From the NCBI GenBank assembly GCA_039922875.1, contig JBDTDV010000055.1:1-8660 (forward strand): 8,660 bases of DNA, given 5' to 3'. The DNA comes from JBDTDV01 sp039922875. Its GTDB lineage: Bacteria; Actinomycetota; Actinomycetes; Actinomycetales; Microbacteriaceae. The notes under the pieces were generated by a model. That model was not told the origin of the DNA and made no database searches. It worked only from the letters and a program-made list of their open reading frames with translations. The position numbers and the translations under genes were made by a program. Shown here piece after piece: positions 1 through 6,103 of this stretch (position 1 is the stretch's first letter; every line of letters starts with the position of its first letter).

Positions 1-15
1 GCAAGGGGCACCGCA

Positions 16-1005
16 ATGAGTGCCCGGCGCCCCGTCGTGGTGGTCTTGCATGGCGACACCTCGCCGACCGGCGACACCATGCCGAGCGGCATGGCAGCCA
101 TCGAGGCGGTGGCCGAGGTCAGGTACACCCGCGCCGAGGGACTGCCTGCCGCGATGGCGGGCGCAGATGTGCTGTTCCTGTGGGACTTCTTCTCCTCCGC
201 CGTGCAGGATGTCTGGGCGCACACGGACTCGCTGAAGTGGATTCACGTGGCCGCGGCCGGCGTCGACACGCTGTTGTTCGACGAATTGCGCAATTCTGCG
301 GTCGTCGTGACGAACTCGCGGGGGATCTTCGACCGGCCGATTGCGGAATTCGTGCTGGCAGGCATCCTGGCGATGGCCAAGGACATCCCCGGTTCGCTGC
401 GCAGACAGCGCGAGGGGGTCTGGGAGCATCGGGAGACCGAGCGTGTCGATGGCGCACAGGTCATGGTCGTCGGAACCGGCTCGATCGGCCGTGAGACGGC
501 CAGGCTGCTCACCGCGGCTGGTCTGAGCGTCAGCGGCGTCGGGCGCACCGCCCGCGAGCACGACGCCGACTTCGGCACCGTCTATGCATCCACAGAGCTC
601 GCCTCGGTCGTCGGAGACTGCGATTATGTCGTACTGATCGCCCCGCTCACCGATGCCACCCGAGGCATGGCCGATGCGCGGGTCTTCGCCGCGATGAAGC
701 CCACCGCGCGGCTGATCAACGTCGGCCGTGGCGAATTGGTCGACGATGCGGCGCTGATTGATGCCCTGGAGCGGGGGAGCATCGCGGCCGCGGCGCTGGA
801 CGTGTTCAGCACCGAGCCATTGCCGTCAGACAGCCCCCTCTGGCAGCTGGAGAATGTACTGATCTCGGCGCATCTGAGCGGGGATGCCGTCGGCTGGCTC
901 GACCGGCTCTCGGTCCTGTTCGTGGAGAACTTCGACCGCTACCGCCGCGGTGAGGAGTTGCTGAACGTGGTCGACAAGCGGTTGGGCTACGTCCCGTCGT
1001 CGTAG
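16..1005 (+). CDS. D-2-hydroxyacid dehydrogenase, NAD(P)-dependent
   Basis: A 329-residue cytosolic oxidoreductase expected to interconvert a 2-oxo acid and a D-2-hydroxy acid. The nucleotide-binding motif GTGSIG is at residues 153-158. The catalytic triad of the family is visible: Arg238 (NVGRGELVD), Glu267 (DVFSTEPLP) and His286 (ISAHLSGD). Length and layout are complete for the family, with a split catalytic domain around a central Rossmann domain. Arg177 and Arg180 just after the second Rossmann strand (GVGRTAR) hint at NADPH preference, as in glyoxylate/hydroxypyruvate reductases of the GhrA type; this is inference. The ATG at 16 is preceded by AAGGGG at 3-8 with a 7-nt spacer. Only 15 bases lie upstream, so it may be the last gene of an operon outside the window. 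The gene is convergent with the next one. The substrate cannot be read from the sequence. Confidence 0.93.
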   Translation: MSARRPVVVVLHGDTSPTGDTMPSGMAAIEAVAEVRYTRAEGLPAAMAGADVLFLWDFFSSAVQDVWAHTDSLKWIHVAAAGVDTLLFDELRNSAVVVTNSRGIFDRPIAEFVLAGILAMAKDIPGSLRRQREGVWEHRETERVDGAQVMVVGTGSIGRETARLLTAAGLSVSGVGRTAREHDADFGTVYASTELASVVGDCDYVVLIAPLTDATRGMADARVFAAMKPTARLINVGRGELVDDAALIDALERGSIAAAALDVFSTEPLPSDSPLWQLENVLISAHLSGDAVGWLDRLSVLFVENFDRYRRGEELLNVVDKRLGYVPSS

Positions 1006-1012
1006 CCTTCGC

Positions 1013-1066
1013 CGACCGATGGTCGTTCGGACGAATGAGGCCGCCTCGACACCGTCATTCGTCCGA
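1013..1066. terminator. Inverted repeats between convergent genes, probable bidirectional terminator
   Basis: TCGGACGAATGA (1027-1038) and TCATTCGTCCGA (1055-1066) are perfect 12-bp complementary arms around a 16-nt loop. A smaller hairpin, CGACC-gat-GGTCG, sits just before it at 1013-1025. The structure fills the 65-bp gap between two convergent stop codons, the usual place for a shared terminator. There is no T-tract, which is common in high-GC actinobacteria. The function is inferred. Confidence 0.6.
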
Positions 1067-1070
1067 TTGG

Positions 1071-1820
1071 CTAGGTGTCGGCCGGGTCGACGCGGGCGAA
1101 CAGGGCGCCGAGCCCGTTCAGCGCCACCGGACGCCCGGCAATCCGCAGGCCCTCCCAGACCGTCACCTGGTTCGCCGTGAGCACGGTCTTACCGATCGCC
1201 TGCTCGAGGTCGTCAATCCAGCGCAGCGAGTGCATCGCGGTGTCCGGGATCAAGATCGCCTGTGCGTCGGGGTGGTCGGCTGCGGTGGCCATCGCGAGCA
1301 CCTGTTCTTTGCCGAGCAATCCCACCTCCCCGGCGGTGGCGATCCCGTTGCTGCGAAACGAGACGACGGTGATCCCGGCGTCGCCCAGGAATCGCTTGAA
1401 GTGCTGCGCCAGGTCGTCCGGGTAGCTGGCCGCGACCGCGACCCTGGTGATCGCCAGTGCCCGGCAGGCCTGCGCAAAAGCGATGGAGGTCGAGGACGTG
1501 GGCAGGCCGGTGGCCGCTCGCACCTCTTGGGCCTGATCGTGGGCGCCGCCCCAGCCGTAGACGAAACTGCCCGAGGTGCATGCCCACATCACGGAGTCCG
1601 GGTGGTACGCAATCAATTCGCGCGCGCCATCGAGTAGGTTCTCGGAACCGCCGACCGCCAGCAACTCATCGACCAGGTGCGCCACGTCGCCACCGGCAGT
1701 CCGGACCAACGGAAGACGCAACTGCCCCGGGTGCGCCTGCTCCAAGTACTCGAAGTCATCGTCGGCGCCGACGCCGGGATACAACAGGCCGACACTGGGC
1801 GGCAGCGAAGCGGGTGTCAT
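1071..1820 (-). CDS. Asp/Glu racemase superfamily protein, maleate isomerase/EutA-like, second catalytic Cys replaced by Asp
   Basis: A 249-residue cytosolic protein of the maleate cis-trans isomerase / arylmalonate decarboxylase / EutA group. The N-terminal half has the typical SVGLLYPGVGADDDFEYL opening. The first active-site motif, WACTSGSFVYG, places the nucleophilic Cys at residue 81. At the second active-site position, where two-Cys members read SCT, this protein reads IPDTAMHSL with Asp193. The ANQVTVWEGL segment near residues 216-225 is typical of the family. I chose the ATG at 1820 because GGAAAGG lies 8 nt upstream; an in-frame ATG at 1880 lies inside the shared operator block and would add 20 residues unlike the family. 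The gene is divergent from the ABC operon. A true isomerase or racemase normally uses both Cys residues, so the activity may be altered. Family assignment is strong; the reaction is unknown. Confidence 0.88.
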   Translation of the reverse strand: MTPASLPPSVGLLYPGVGADDDFEYLEQAHPGQLRLPLVRTAGGDVAHLVDELLAVGGSENLLDGARELIAYHPDSVMWACTSGSFVYGWGGAHDQAQEVRAATGLPTSSTSIAFAQACRALAITRVAVAASYPDDLAQHFKRFLGDAGITVVSFRSNGIATAGEVGLLGKEQVLAMATAADHPDAQAILIPDTAMHSLRWIDDLEQAIGKTVLTANQVTVWEGLRIAGRPVALNGLGALFARVDPADT

Positions 1821-1846
1821 GGTACGGGCCTTTCCGAAGCGGTAAC

Positions 1847-1856
1847 TTGTTGATAA
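1847..1856. promoter_or_regulatory. Possible degenerate second operator half
   Basis: TTGTTGATAA differs by one base from the TTGTTGACAA core at 1871-1880 and lies 24 bp from it, about two helical turns. It sits between the main operator and the isomerase start, near an AT-rich stretch whose minus strand offers TATTAT (1857-1862) as a weak -10. It could be a secondary regulator site. No equivalent copy was seen in the other divergent region. Confidence 0.3.
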
Positions 1857-1867
1857 ATAATAGCCGC

Positions 1868-1886
1868 TTATTGTTGACAATCCTAC
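1868..1886. promoter_or_regulatory. Operator copy 1 (GntR/FCD-like palindrome) in a 19-bp block shared with 6023-6041
   Basis: TTATTGTTGACAATCCTAC occurs here and identically at 6023-6041. It contains ATTGT-TG-ACAAT (1870-1881), a perfect 5-bp inverted repeat with a 2-nt centre. This matches the general tnGTnnACna form bound by FadR/FCD-type GntR regulators. It overlaps the TTGACA -35 box of the importer operon, so binding would be expected to repress. The regulator is not encoded in the window; its family is inferred from operator shape only. Confidence 0.72.
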
Positions 1887-1902
1887 AGAAACTGAATAAG
1901 TT
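1874..1902 (+). promoter_or_regulatory. Candidate promoter of the ABC importer operon
   Basis: A consensus -35 TTGACA (1874-1879) is followed after 17 bp by TAAGTT (1897-1902), a weak -10 that keeps the important T, A and final T. The -35 lies inside the palindromic operator. Transcription would begin near 1909 and give a leader of about 75 nt that includes small inverted repeats (GGGAAG/CTTCCC at 1934-1946 and GGCCC/GGGCC at 1952-1968). Confidence 0.5.
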
Positions 1903-1984
1903 CCTAGCTAAGCACCGACAGTTCCTATGCCCAGGGAAGCCTTCCCACCACGGCCCAGAAATCGGGCCCGAATGATCGGAATCA

Positions 1985-2887
1985 ATGATGAACCGAGTTT
2001 CTCCACGGCGCACCACCATGCGCTTCCTGGCCGTCGCGGCAGCCAGCCTTATGCTCACCGCCGGTTTGGCCGCGTGCTCGACAACCACCCCGGGCGGCGG
2101 CGCGGGCGCCTCGAACGCGTCAGGTGACACACTCGCCCTCGGCAAGAAGCAGGGCTACCTCCGGGTCGGTATCGCCAACGAGCCGCCGTACACCCAGGTC
2201 AACGCCGACGGCTCGGTCCACGGCGCCGAGCCCGATGTGCTGCGTGCGGTACTGAAGACTATGGGCATCAAAGACATCCAGGGCATCATCACGCCGTATG
2301 ATGCGATGATCCCCGGACTGAACGCGAATCGTTGGGATGTCATCGCGGCCGGCCTGTTCATGAAACAGTCCCGCTGCGCGGCCGTCGCCTACTCCGAGCC
2401 GGTCATCGTCTCGACCGAGTCGTTTGGAACGCCTCCCGGCAACCCGAAGCACATCTTGACCATGGCCGACGTGCAGAAGAACACCGACCTGAAGATCGCG
2501 GTGCTCTCCGGCGGGTTCGAGGAAGGAATCCTGAAGACCTCCAAGATTCCGGACAGCCAGAAGGTTGCCGTCAAGGACGCCAGGAGCGGCATGGAAGCCG
2601 TCGAGGCCAACCGCGCCGATGCCTTCCTGCTGCCGACCCTGTCGCTGAAGTCGCTGGTCGAGCAGGACCACGCCATCGAGGTCACCCCGCCGATCGAGGA
2701 CGCCCCGAAGACCGGTTCCGGAGCCGCCTTCCGTAAGGACGACAAGAAGCTCCTCGATGAGTACAACAAGCACCTCGCGGACTTCAAAAAGACCTCGGAG
2801 TTCTCCGACATCATGACGAAGTGGGGCTTCGATCCGAAGGCCGTCGAGGGAGTCACCGCCGCAGAGCTCTGCAAGAACGAGGGCTGA
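1985..2887 (+). CDS. ABC importer substrate-binding lipoprotein, family 3, EhuB-like
   Basis: A 300-residue secreted lipoprotein that would capture the substrate outside the membrane. The signal peptide has basic residues (Arg4, Arg8, Arg9), a hydrophobic core at about 13-28 and the lipobox LAAC with lipidated Cys31, followed by a Ser/Thr/Gly linker. The binding domain starts near residue 57 (YLRVGIANEPPYT). The pattern ANEPPY, IPGLNANRWDVIAAGLF, SRCAAVAYSEP and SGMEAVEANRADAF resembles EhuB, the ectoine/hydroxyectoine binder, more than general amino-acid binders. Glu66, Tyr69, Phe125 and Arg130 sit where that group contacts ligand, judged from memory of the family. Cys131 and Cys296 could form a disulfide. 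The Shine-Dalgarno site is weak (GGA 5 nt before the ATG at 1985); an ATG follows directly at 1988, and 2018 is also possible and would keep the signal peptide. It is first in the operon. Confidence 0.92.
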   Translation: MMNRVSPRRTTMRFLAVAAASLMLTAGLAACSTTTPGGGAGASNASGDTLALGKKQGYLRVGIANEPPYTQVNADGSVHGAEPDVLRAVLKTMGIKDIQGIITPYDAMIPGLNANRWDVIAAGLFMKQSRCAAVAYSEPVIVSTESFGTPPGNPKHILTMADVQKNTDLKIAVLSGGFEEGILKTSKIPDSQKVAVKDARSGMEAVEANRADAFLLPTLSLKSLVEQDHAIEVTPPIEDAPKTGSGAAFRKDDKKLLDEYNKHLADFKKTSEFSDIMTKWGFDPKAVEGVTAAELCKNEG

Positions 2888-2902
2888 TACCGCAGTTCCG
2901 AT

Positions 2903-2950
2903 GGCAGCGGGGCACGCCCGGAAGGCCCATTCCGGATCTGCCCCGCTGCC
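2903..2950 (+). terminator. Two-tier hairpin after the binding-protein gene: mRNA stabiliser or partial terminator
   Basis: GGCAGCGGGGCA (2903-2914) pairs perfectly with TGCCCCGCTGCC (2939-2950). Inside, after a 3x3 internal loop, CCGGAA (2918-2923) pairs with TTCCGG (2930-2935) over a 6-nt loop. The structure begins 15 nt after the binding-protein stop and ends 32 nt before the permease start. No T-tract follows. Such hairpins between binding-protein and permease genes commonly protect the upstream mRNA or attenuate read-through, giving excess binding protein. That role is inferred from position. Confidence 0.7.
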
Positions 2951-2982
2951 GCTGCTAAATCCTACGGAAGGCTGGTTTCGAT

Positions 2983-3681
2983 GTGAGCGCGGTATCCGAG
3001 TACTCCTGGCTGCTTTTGCAGGGACTGGGAGTCACCATCCTGGTCACGGTGCTGGGGGCGATCCTCACCCTCTTCGTGGCGTTCACGGCCGGGCTGAGCG
3101 GGCTGTCCCGGCACTGGTACCTGCGCTGGCCGTCCTCGATTTTCGTCGAGTTCTTCCGCGGCTCGGGTCTGCTGGTGCAGATGTTCTGGTTCTTCTACGC
3201 CCTGCCATTTCTCGGAATCCAACTGACTCCGTTGTTCGCCGGAGTGCTCGCCCTCGGCCTGAATGAGGGTGCCTATGCGGCGGAGATCGTCCGCGGCACG
3301 ATCCGATCCAGGGCGAAAGGACAAACCGAGGCGGCCATCGCGCTGGGCATGAGCCCAGGACTGCGGATGCGTCGGGTCCTGATCCCGCAATCGATCCCGG
3401 CGATGCTGCCCGCATTCGGGAATGTGATGGTCGACCTGCTGAAGAACACCTCGTTGGTGTCCTTGGTTACCGTCTCGGACCTGACCTGGCGGGCCTTCAC
3501 GGCGCGAATCGCCACCGGGCAGACGGTCGCGCTGTTCCTGACGATCCTGGTGCTGTACTTCATCCTCTCGCTCCTGATCGGCTGGCTGACGAAGTGGCTG
3601 GAGAAGCGGTTCGCCCTTGATCGCAAGTCTCTAGGCAGACAGCAATCCATGAAGTCGCTGGTCGGGGGGATCTCCGCATGA
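2983..3681 (+). CDS. ABC importer permease, HisM/HisQ type, EhuC-like
   Basis: A 232-residue inner-membrane subunit forming half of the transport channel. Hydrophobic segments lie at about 9-39, 62-78, 83-100, 139-166 and 181-203. The cytoplasmic coupling (EAA) loop is EAAIALGMSPGLRMRRVLIPQ with Glu116 and the conserved Gly122, the contact for the ATPase. FVEFFRGSGLLVQMFWFFYALP is the typical segment of polar amino-acid permeases. The start is GTG at 2983, preceded by GGAAGG (2966-2971) at an 11-nt distance, slightly long. An ATG two bases earlier (2981) is immediately followed by TGA in its own frame, so it cannot start this protein. Its stop overlaps the next start in an ATGA junction (3678-3681), indicating translational coupling. 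The substrate class follows from the EhuB-like partner and is tentative. Confidence 0.93.
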   Translation: MSAVSEYSWLLLQGLGVTILVTVLGAILTLFVAFTAGLSGLSRHWYLRWPSSIFVEFFRGSGLLVQMFWFFYALPFLGIQLTPLFAGVLALGLNEGAYAAEIVRGTIRSRAKGQTEAAIALGMSPGLRMRRVLIPQSIPAMLPAFGNVMVDLLKNTSLVSLVTVSDLTWRAFTARIATGQTVALFLTILVLYFILSLLIGWLTKWLEKRFALDRKSLGRQQSMKSLVGGISA

Positions 3682-4337
3682 GCATCTGGGACACCAACTT
3701 CGCCATCTCGATCATCCCGATCCTGCTGCAAGGGTTCTGGCTGACCCTGCAGATCACGTTCATCAGCTTCCTGATCAGCCTCGTGGTCGGCCTGCTCGTG
3801 TCGATCATCCGGTTCATGAAGATTCCGGTGGTGTCGCTGATCTTCAGCTTCCTGGTGCAGTTTGTGCGGGGAACACCACTGCTGGTACAGGCCTATATCG
3901 CCTTCTACGTGTTCCCGAAGTTCGGAGTGACCTTCGACGCGGTGCCGACCGGCATCGTCGTGCTCGGCCTGAACTACAGCGCCTACACCGCAGAGGTATA
4001 TCGGGCCGGGATCGAGCAGCTGCACGTCGGCCAGTGGGAGGCGGCGCGCGCGCTCAGCCTTCCGCCGCTGCGTACCTGGATTCGGATCGTCGTGCCGCAG
4101 GCGGTGCGGCCGATCATCCCGGTGCTCGGCAATTACCTGATCATGATGTTCAAGGACTCCGCGATCCTATCGTCGATCACGATCATCGAGCTGCTGGGTT
4201 CCGCCCTGCAAGTGGGCAGTAGCTACTATCGCTATCTCGAACCGATCACGATCGCAGGGATCCTGTACCTTGTGGTCAGCTTCCCGTGTTCTTTGCTGAT
4301 CCGAAAATTGGAGCATCGCTTTGTCCCCGCACACTGA
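3678..4337 (+). CDS. ABC importer permease, HisM/HisQ type, EhuD-like
   Basis: A 219-residue inner-membrane subunit, the second half of the channel. Hydrophobic segments lie at about 9-45, 51-80, 89-105, 148-175 and 188-208. The coupling loop is EAARALSLPPLRTWIRIVVPQ with Glu121; the Gly found at the seventh position of this motif in most permeases, including its partner, is Ser127 here. QFVRGTPLLVQAYIAFYVFP is characteristic of amino-acid and ectoine-type permeases. The ATG overlaps the upstream stop by ATGA, so translation is probably coupled. Its 3' end overlaps the ATPase gene by 17 nt. The C-terminus (RKLEHRFVPAH) is basic and cytosolic. With the preceding permease it should form a heterodimer. 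Confidence 0.93.
   Translation: MSIWDTNFAISIIPILLQGFWLTLQITFISFLISLVVGLLVSIIRFMKIPVVSLIFSFLVQFVRGTPLLVQAYIAFYVFPKFGVTFDAVPTGIVVLGLNYSAYTAEVYRAGIEQLHVGQWEAARALSLPPLRTWIRIVVPQAVRPIIPVLGNYLIMMFKDSAILSSITIIELLGSALQVGSSYYRYLEPITIAGILYLVVSFPCSLLIRKLEHRFVPAH
4310..4323 (+). promoter_or_regulatory. Shine-Dalgarno site and TTG start of the ATPase gene
   Basis: GGAG (4310-4313) lies 7 nt before the TTG at 4321, inside the end of the upstream permease gene. No in-frame ATG or GTG occurs before the Walker A region in a better position, so TTG is the likely start and may limit ATPase translation relative to the permeases. Confidence 0.6.
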
Positions 4338-5136
4338 CATTCTGAAAACCCTCAACGCCACAGAGTCCCCCCGCGACATCGAGATATCCTTCGCCGGTGT
4401 GAGCAAAGCGTGGGGGGATAACCACGTTCTCAGAGGACTCGATTTCGAAGTCAGAGCCGGTGAGAAGGTGTCGATCATCGGACCCTCGGGCTCAGGCAAG
4501 ACCACGATCTTGCGGATTCTGATGACCCTGGAGACCCCGGATGTAGGGCTGGTCACGGTTGGCGGGGATGTGCTGTGGGATGCTAAGCCCGGCGTGAAGA
4601 ACAAGGAGACCAAGCAGACCAGGATCACCAGGCGCAAGGTCGGAATGGTGTTCCAGCAGTTCAATCTTTTCCCGCACATGACGGTGCTTGAGAACGTCGT
4701 CGAGGCGCCGATCCATGTGCTGGGCATCTCGAAAGAGGACGCCAACGCACGGGCGATCGATCTTCTGGAGCTGGTGGGCCTGAAGGACCACATGAAGCAC
4801 ACCCCACCTGAGTTGTCCGGCGGGCAGCAGCAGCGGGTCGCGATCGCGCGGGCACTGGCCATGCGCCCCCGGGTGATGCTCTTCGACGAGCCGACCTCGG
4901 CGCTGGACCCCGAGCTGATCGGCGAGGTGCTGAACGTGATTCGGCAGTTGGCCACCACAACCGACATGACCATGCTCCTGGTGACGCACGAGATGCGATT
5001 CGCTCAGGAATTCTCCGACCGCGTCGTCATGTTCGATAAGGGCGTCGTGGTCGAGCAGGGCCCACCGGAGCAGATCTTCAAGCATCCGGAACACGAGCGA
5101 ACCCAGCGGTTCCTGAAGGCGGTCACCGCCTACTAG
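4321..5136 (+). CDS. ABC importer ATP-binding protein, EhuA-like
   Basis: A 271-residue cytosolic ATPase that energises the importer. All motifs are intact: Walker A GPSGSGKT (54-61), Q-loop at FQQFNLFPHM (about 111-120), signature LSGGQQQ (165-171), Walker B VMLFDE (185-190), D-loop SALD and H-loop His223 (LVTHEM). The stretches TILRILMTLE, VEAPIHVLGISKEDA and ALDPELIGEVLNVIRQLA are typical of the EhuA branch of polar amino-acid ATPases, which supports an ectoine-like or related substrate, though not proof. About 20 N-terminal residues precede the nucleotide-binding domain (EISFAGVSKAWGD). It is last in the operon. The final codons (KAVTAY-stop) form part of a strong hairpin whose loop holds the stop codon. 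Confidence 0.94.
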   Translation: MSPHTDILKTLNATESPRDIEISFAGVSKAWGDNHVLRGLDFEVRAGEKVSIIGPSGSGKTTILRILMTLETPDVGLVTVGGDVLWDAKPGVKNKETKQTRITRRKVGMVFQQFNLFPHMTVLENVVEAPIHVLGISKEDANARAIDLLELVGLKDHMKHTPPELSGGQQQRVAIARALAMRPRVMLFDEPTSALDPELIGEVLNVIRQLATTTDMTMLLVTHEMRFAQEFSDRVVMFDKGVVVEQGPPEQIFKHPEHERTQRFLKAVTAY

Positions 5137-5150
5137 GGCGGTCACCGCCT
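5117..5150. terminator. Hairpin with the stop codon in its loop, built from a duplicated near-palindrome
   Basis: GGCGGTCACCGCC occurs at 5118-5130 and again at 5137-5149, separated by TACTAG, which carries the TAG stop of the ATPase gene. Because each copy is itself nearly palindromic, the two copies pair with each other (12 of 13 pairs, one central C-C mismatch, plus an outer A-T). It lies between convergent genes and lacks a T-tract on both sides, so a bidirectional high-GC terminator is the best reading. Confidence 0.65.
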
Positions 5151-5180
5151 ATCAAGGGTTGGTGCCGAAGCGCGCGGTGC

Positions 5181-5954
5181 CTATACGGAGAGCAGCCGCT
5201 GCCCCGGTCCGACGGCCCGCAGCGAGCACTGCTCCAGTGCCGCCCACATGGTCGCCTGATTCGCGCTGATGATCGGCTTGCCGAGTTCGCGCTCCAACGG
5301 TGCGATCAGGTCGTAGGTCGGCAGGTTGGTGCACGACACCACGATCGCCTGCGCCTCGGGCGAGTTCGCTTCGCGGATCAGTTCGGCGGTCCGCGCGTAG
5401 GGAACACCGGCGATGCCCGATTCGAGGCCGAGATAGCCGACGCCGGTCACCGCGACTCCGCCCTCGACCAGGAAATCCTTCAACTTGGCGGTGATCTGCG
5501 CGTCATACGGTGTCGCGATCGCGACCCGATCGACGCCCAGGCGGGCCAGCGCGGCGACGAGGGCGCCGGAGGTGGTCACCGCGGGCGCTCCGCCTGCCTC
5601 GCTGATCGCCGTGGCGATCGACTTTTCCGCGGCACGACCCCTCACAAAGCTTCCGGAGGTGCAGGCGAAGGCGTAGCCCGCCGGTGACACCGAGGTGAGT
5701 TCTTTGGTCGTGATCCGCAAGCTCTCCTCGTCGCCGAGAAGCTCCACCATTTCGAGGGTGACGGATAGTGGTTCGAACGGGGTGCGGGCGATGAACAGAG
5801 TGGCTTCTGGCGGTGTCCAGCGCCAGAGTTCGGCATCCAGCGCCATGTCGTACGGGACCACGACACCGATCGCCGTCCGCGCAAACGGTCCGGCTGGGAT
5901 GCCATCGGCCGCGTAGTCGGCTGAATTGCGGTCTGCTGTTGGCGAGCTCGTCAT
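5181..5954 (-). CDS. Maleate isomerase/EutA-like protein, Asp/Glu racemase superfamily, both Cys present
   Basis: A 257-residue cytosolic protein of the maleate cis-trans isomerase, arylmalonate decarboxylase and EutA group. Both catalytic cysteines are present: Cys98 in YAFACTSGSFVRG and Cys208 in AIVVSCTNLP, as in maleate isomerase. IGVVVPYDMALDAELW opens the fold and SANQATMWAAL is a family hallmark near the C-terminus. I chose the ATG at 5954 because GGAGG lies 5 nt upstream; the in-frame ATG at 6050 would start before the predicted promoter and add a non-family leader. It is a distant paralog of the protein at 1071-1820, sharing the first active-site motif and the ANQ motif but little else. 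It is convergent with the importer operon and divergent from the DUF3830-type gene. Likely reactions are cis-trans isomerisation, racemisation or decarboxylation of a small dicarboxylate; which one is unknown. Confidence 0.9.
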   Translation of the reverse strand: MTSSPTADRNSADYAADGIPAGPFARTAIGVVVPYDMALDAELWRWTPPEATLFIARTPFEPLSVTLEMVELLGDEESLRITTKELTSVSPAGYAFACTSGSFVRGRAAEKSIATAISEAGGAPAVTTSGALVAALARLGVDRVAIATPYDAQITAKLKDFLVEGGVAVTGVGYLGLESGIAGVPYARTAELIREANSPEAQAIVVSCTNLPTYDLIAPLERELGKPIISANQATMWAALEQCSLRAVGPGQRLLSV

Positions 5955-6021
5955 TGATGCCTCCGGTAGCCCGCCGCCCCACGGTCGCAAGGGCCTGCTC
6001 TGCGTTGACGACGGCATCCCA

Positions 6022-6050
6022 ATTATTGTTGACAATCCTACGTAAATCAA
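6022..6050 (-). promoter_or_regulatory. Candidate promoter of the second isomerase-like gene
   Basis: On the minus strand TTGATT (plus coordinates 6045-6050) and AATAAT (6022-6027) are separated by 17 bp; AATAAT matches five of six -10 consensus bases. The operator palindrome occupies the spacer side of the -10, so a bound regulator would block polymerase. The leader to the ATG at 5954 is roughly 60 nt. Confidence 0.5.
6023..6041. promoter_or_regulatory. Operator copy 2, identical to 1868-1886
   Basis: This is the second exact copy of the 19-bp block with the palindrome ATTGT-TG-ACAAT (6025-6036). It lies between the second isomerase-like gene and the DUF3830-type gene, overlapping opposed promoter elements on both strands. 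The flanking bases differ from copy 1, so the conserved extent marks the constrained site rather than a recent long duplication. Confidence 0.72.
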
Positions 6051-6058
6051 CCTAGTCT
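6029..6058 (+). promoter_or_regulatory. Candidate promoter of the DUF3830-type gene
   Basis: TTGACA (6029-6034) and TAGTCT (6053-6058) are spaced by 18 bp. The -10 keeps the T, A and final T. The -35 lies within the operator, mirroring the arrangement upstream of the importer operon. The predicted start near 6065 leaves a leader of about 40 nt. Confidence 0.5.
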
Positions 6059-6103
6059 CGAAGCGGGCTGCTCATGGTGGATCGGCCGACGAAAGGGATG
6101 TTC

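Noticed and set aside
1821..1880. Longer N-terminus for the first isomerase-like protein, starting at 1880
   Set aside because: It would begin inside the operator and promoter and lacks a ribosome site; the ATG at 1820 has GGAAAGG at good spacing and matches family length.
2120..2773. A 217-codon minus-strand frame opposite the binding-protein gene, and similar frames opposite the permease and ATPase genes
   Set aside because: No recognisable domain or Shine-Dalgarno site, and the plus-strand genes have complete family motifs and operon spacing.
1985..5136. Naming the importer genes ehuB, ehuC, ehuD and ehuA outright
   Set aside because: The resemblance is clear but recalled, not searched, and the ectoine degradation enzymes expected beside a true ectoine importer are absent from the window.
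5955..6050. Longer N-terminus for the second isomerase-like protein, starting at 6050
   Set aside because: It overlaps the predicted promoter and operator; the ATG at 5954 has a strong GGAGG site.
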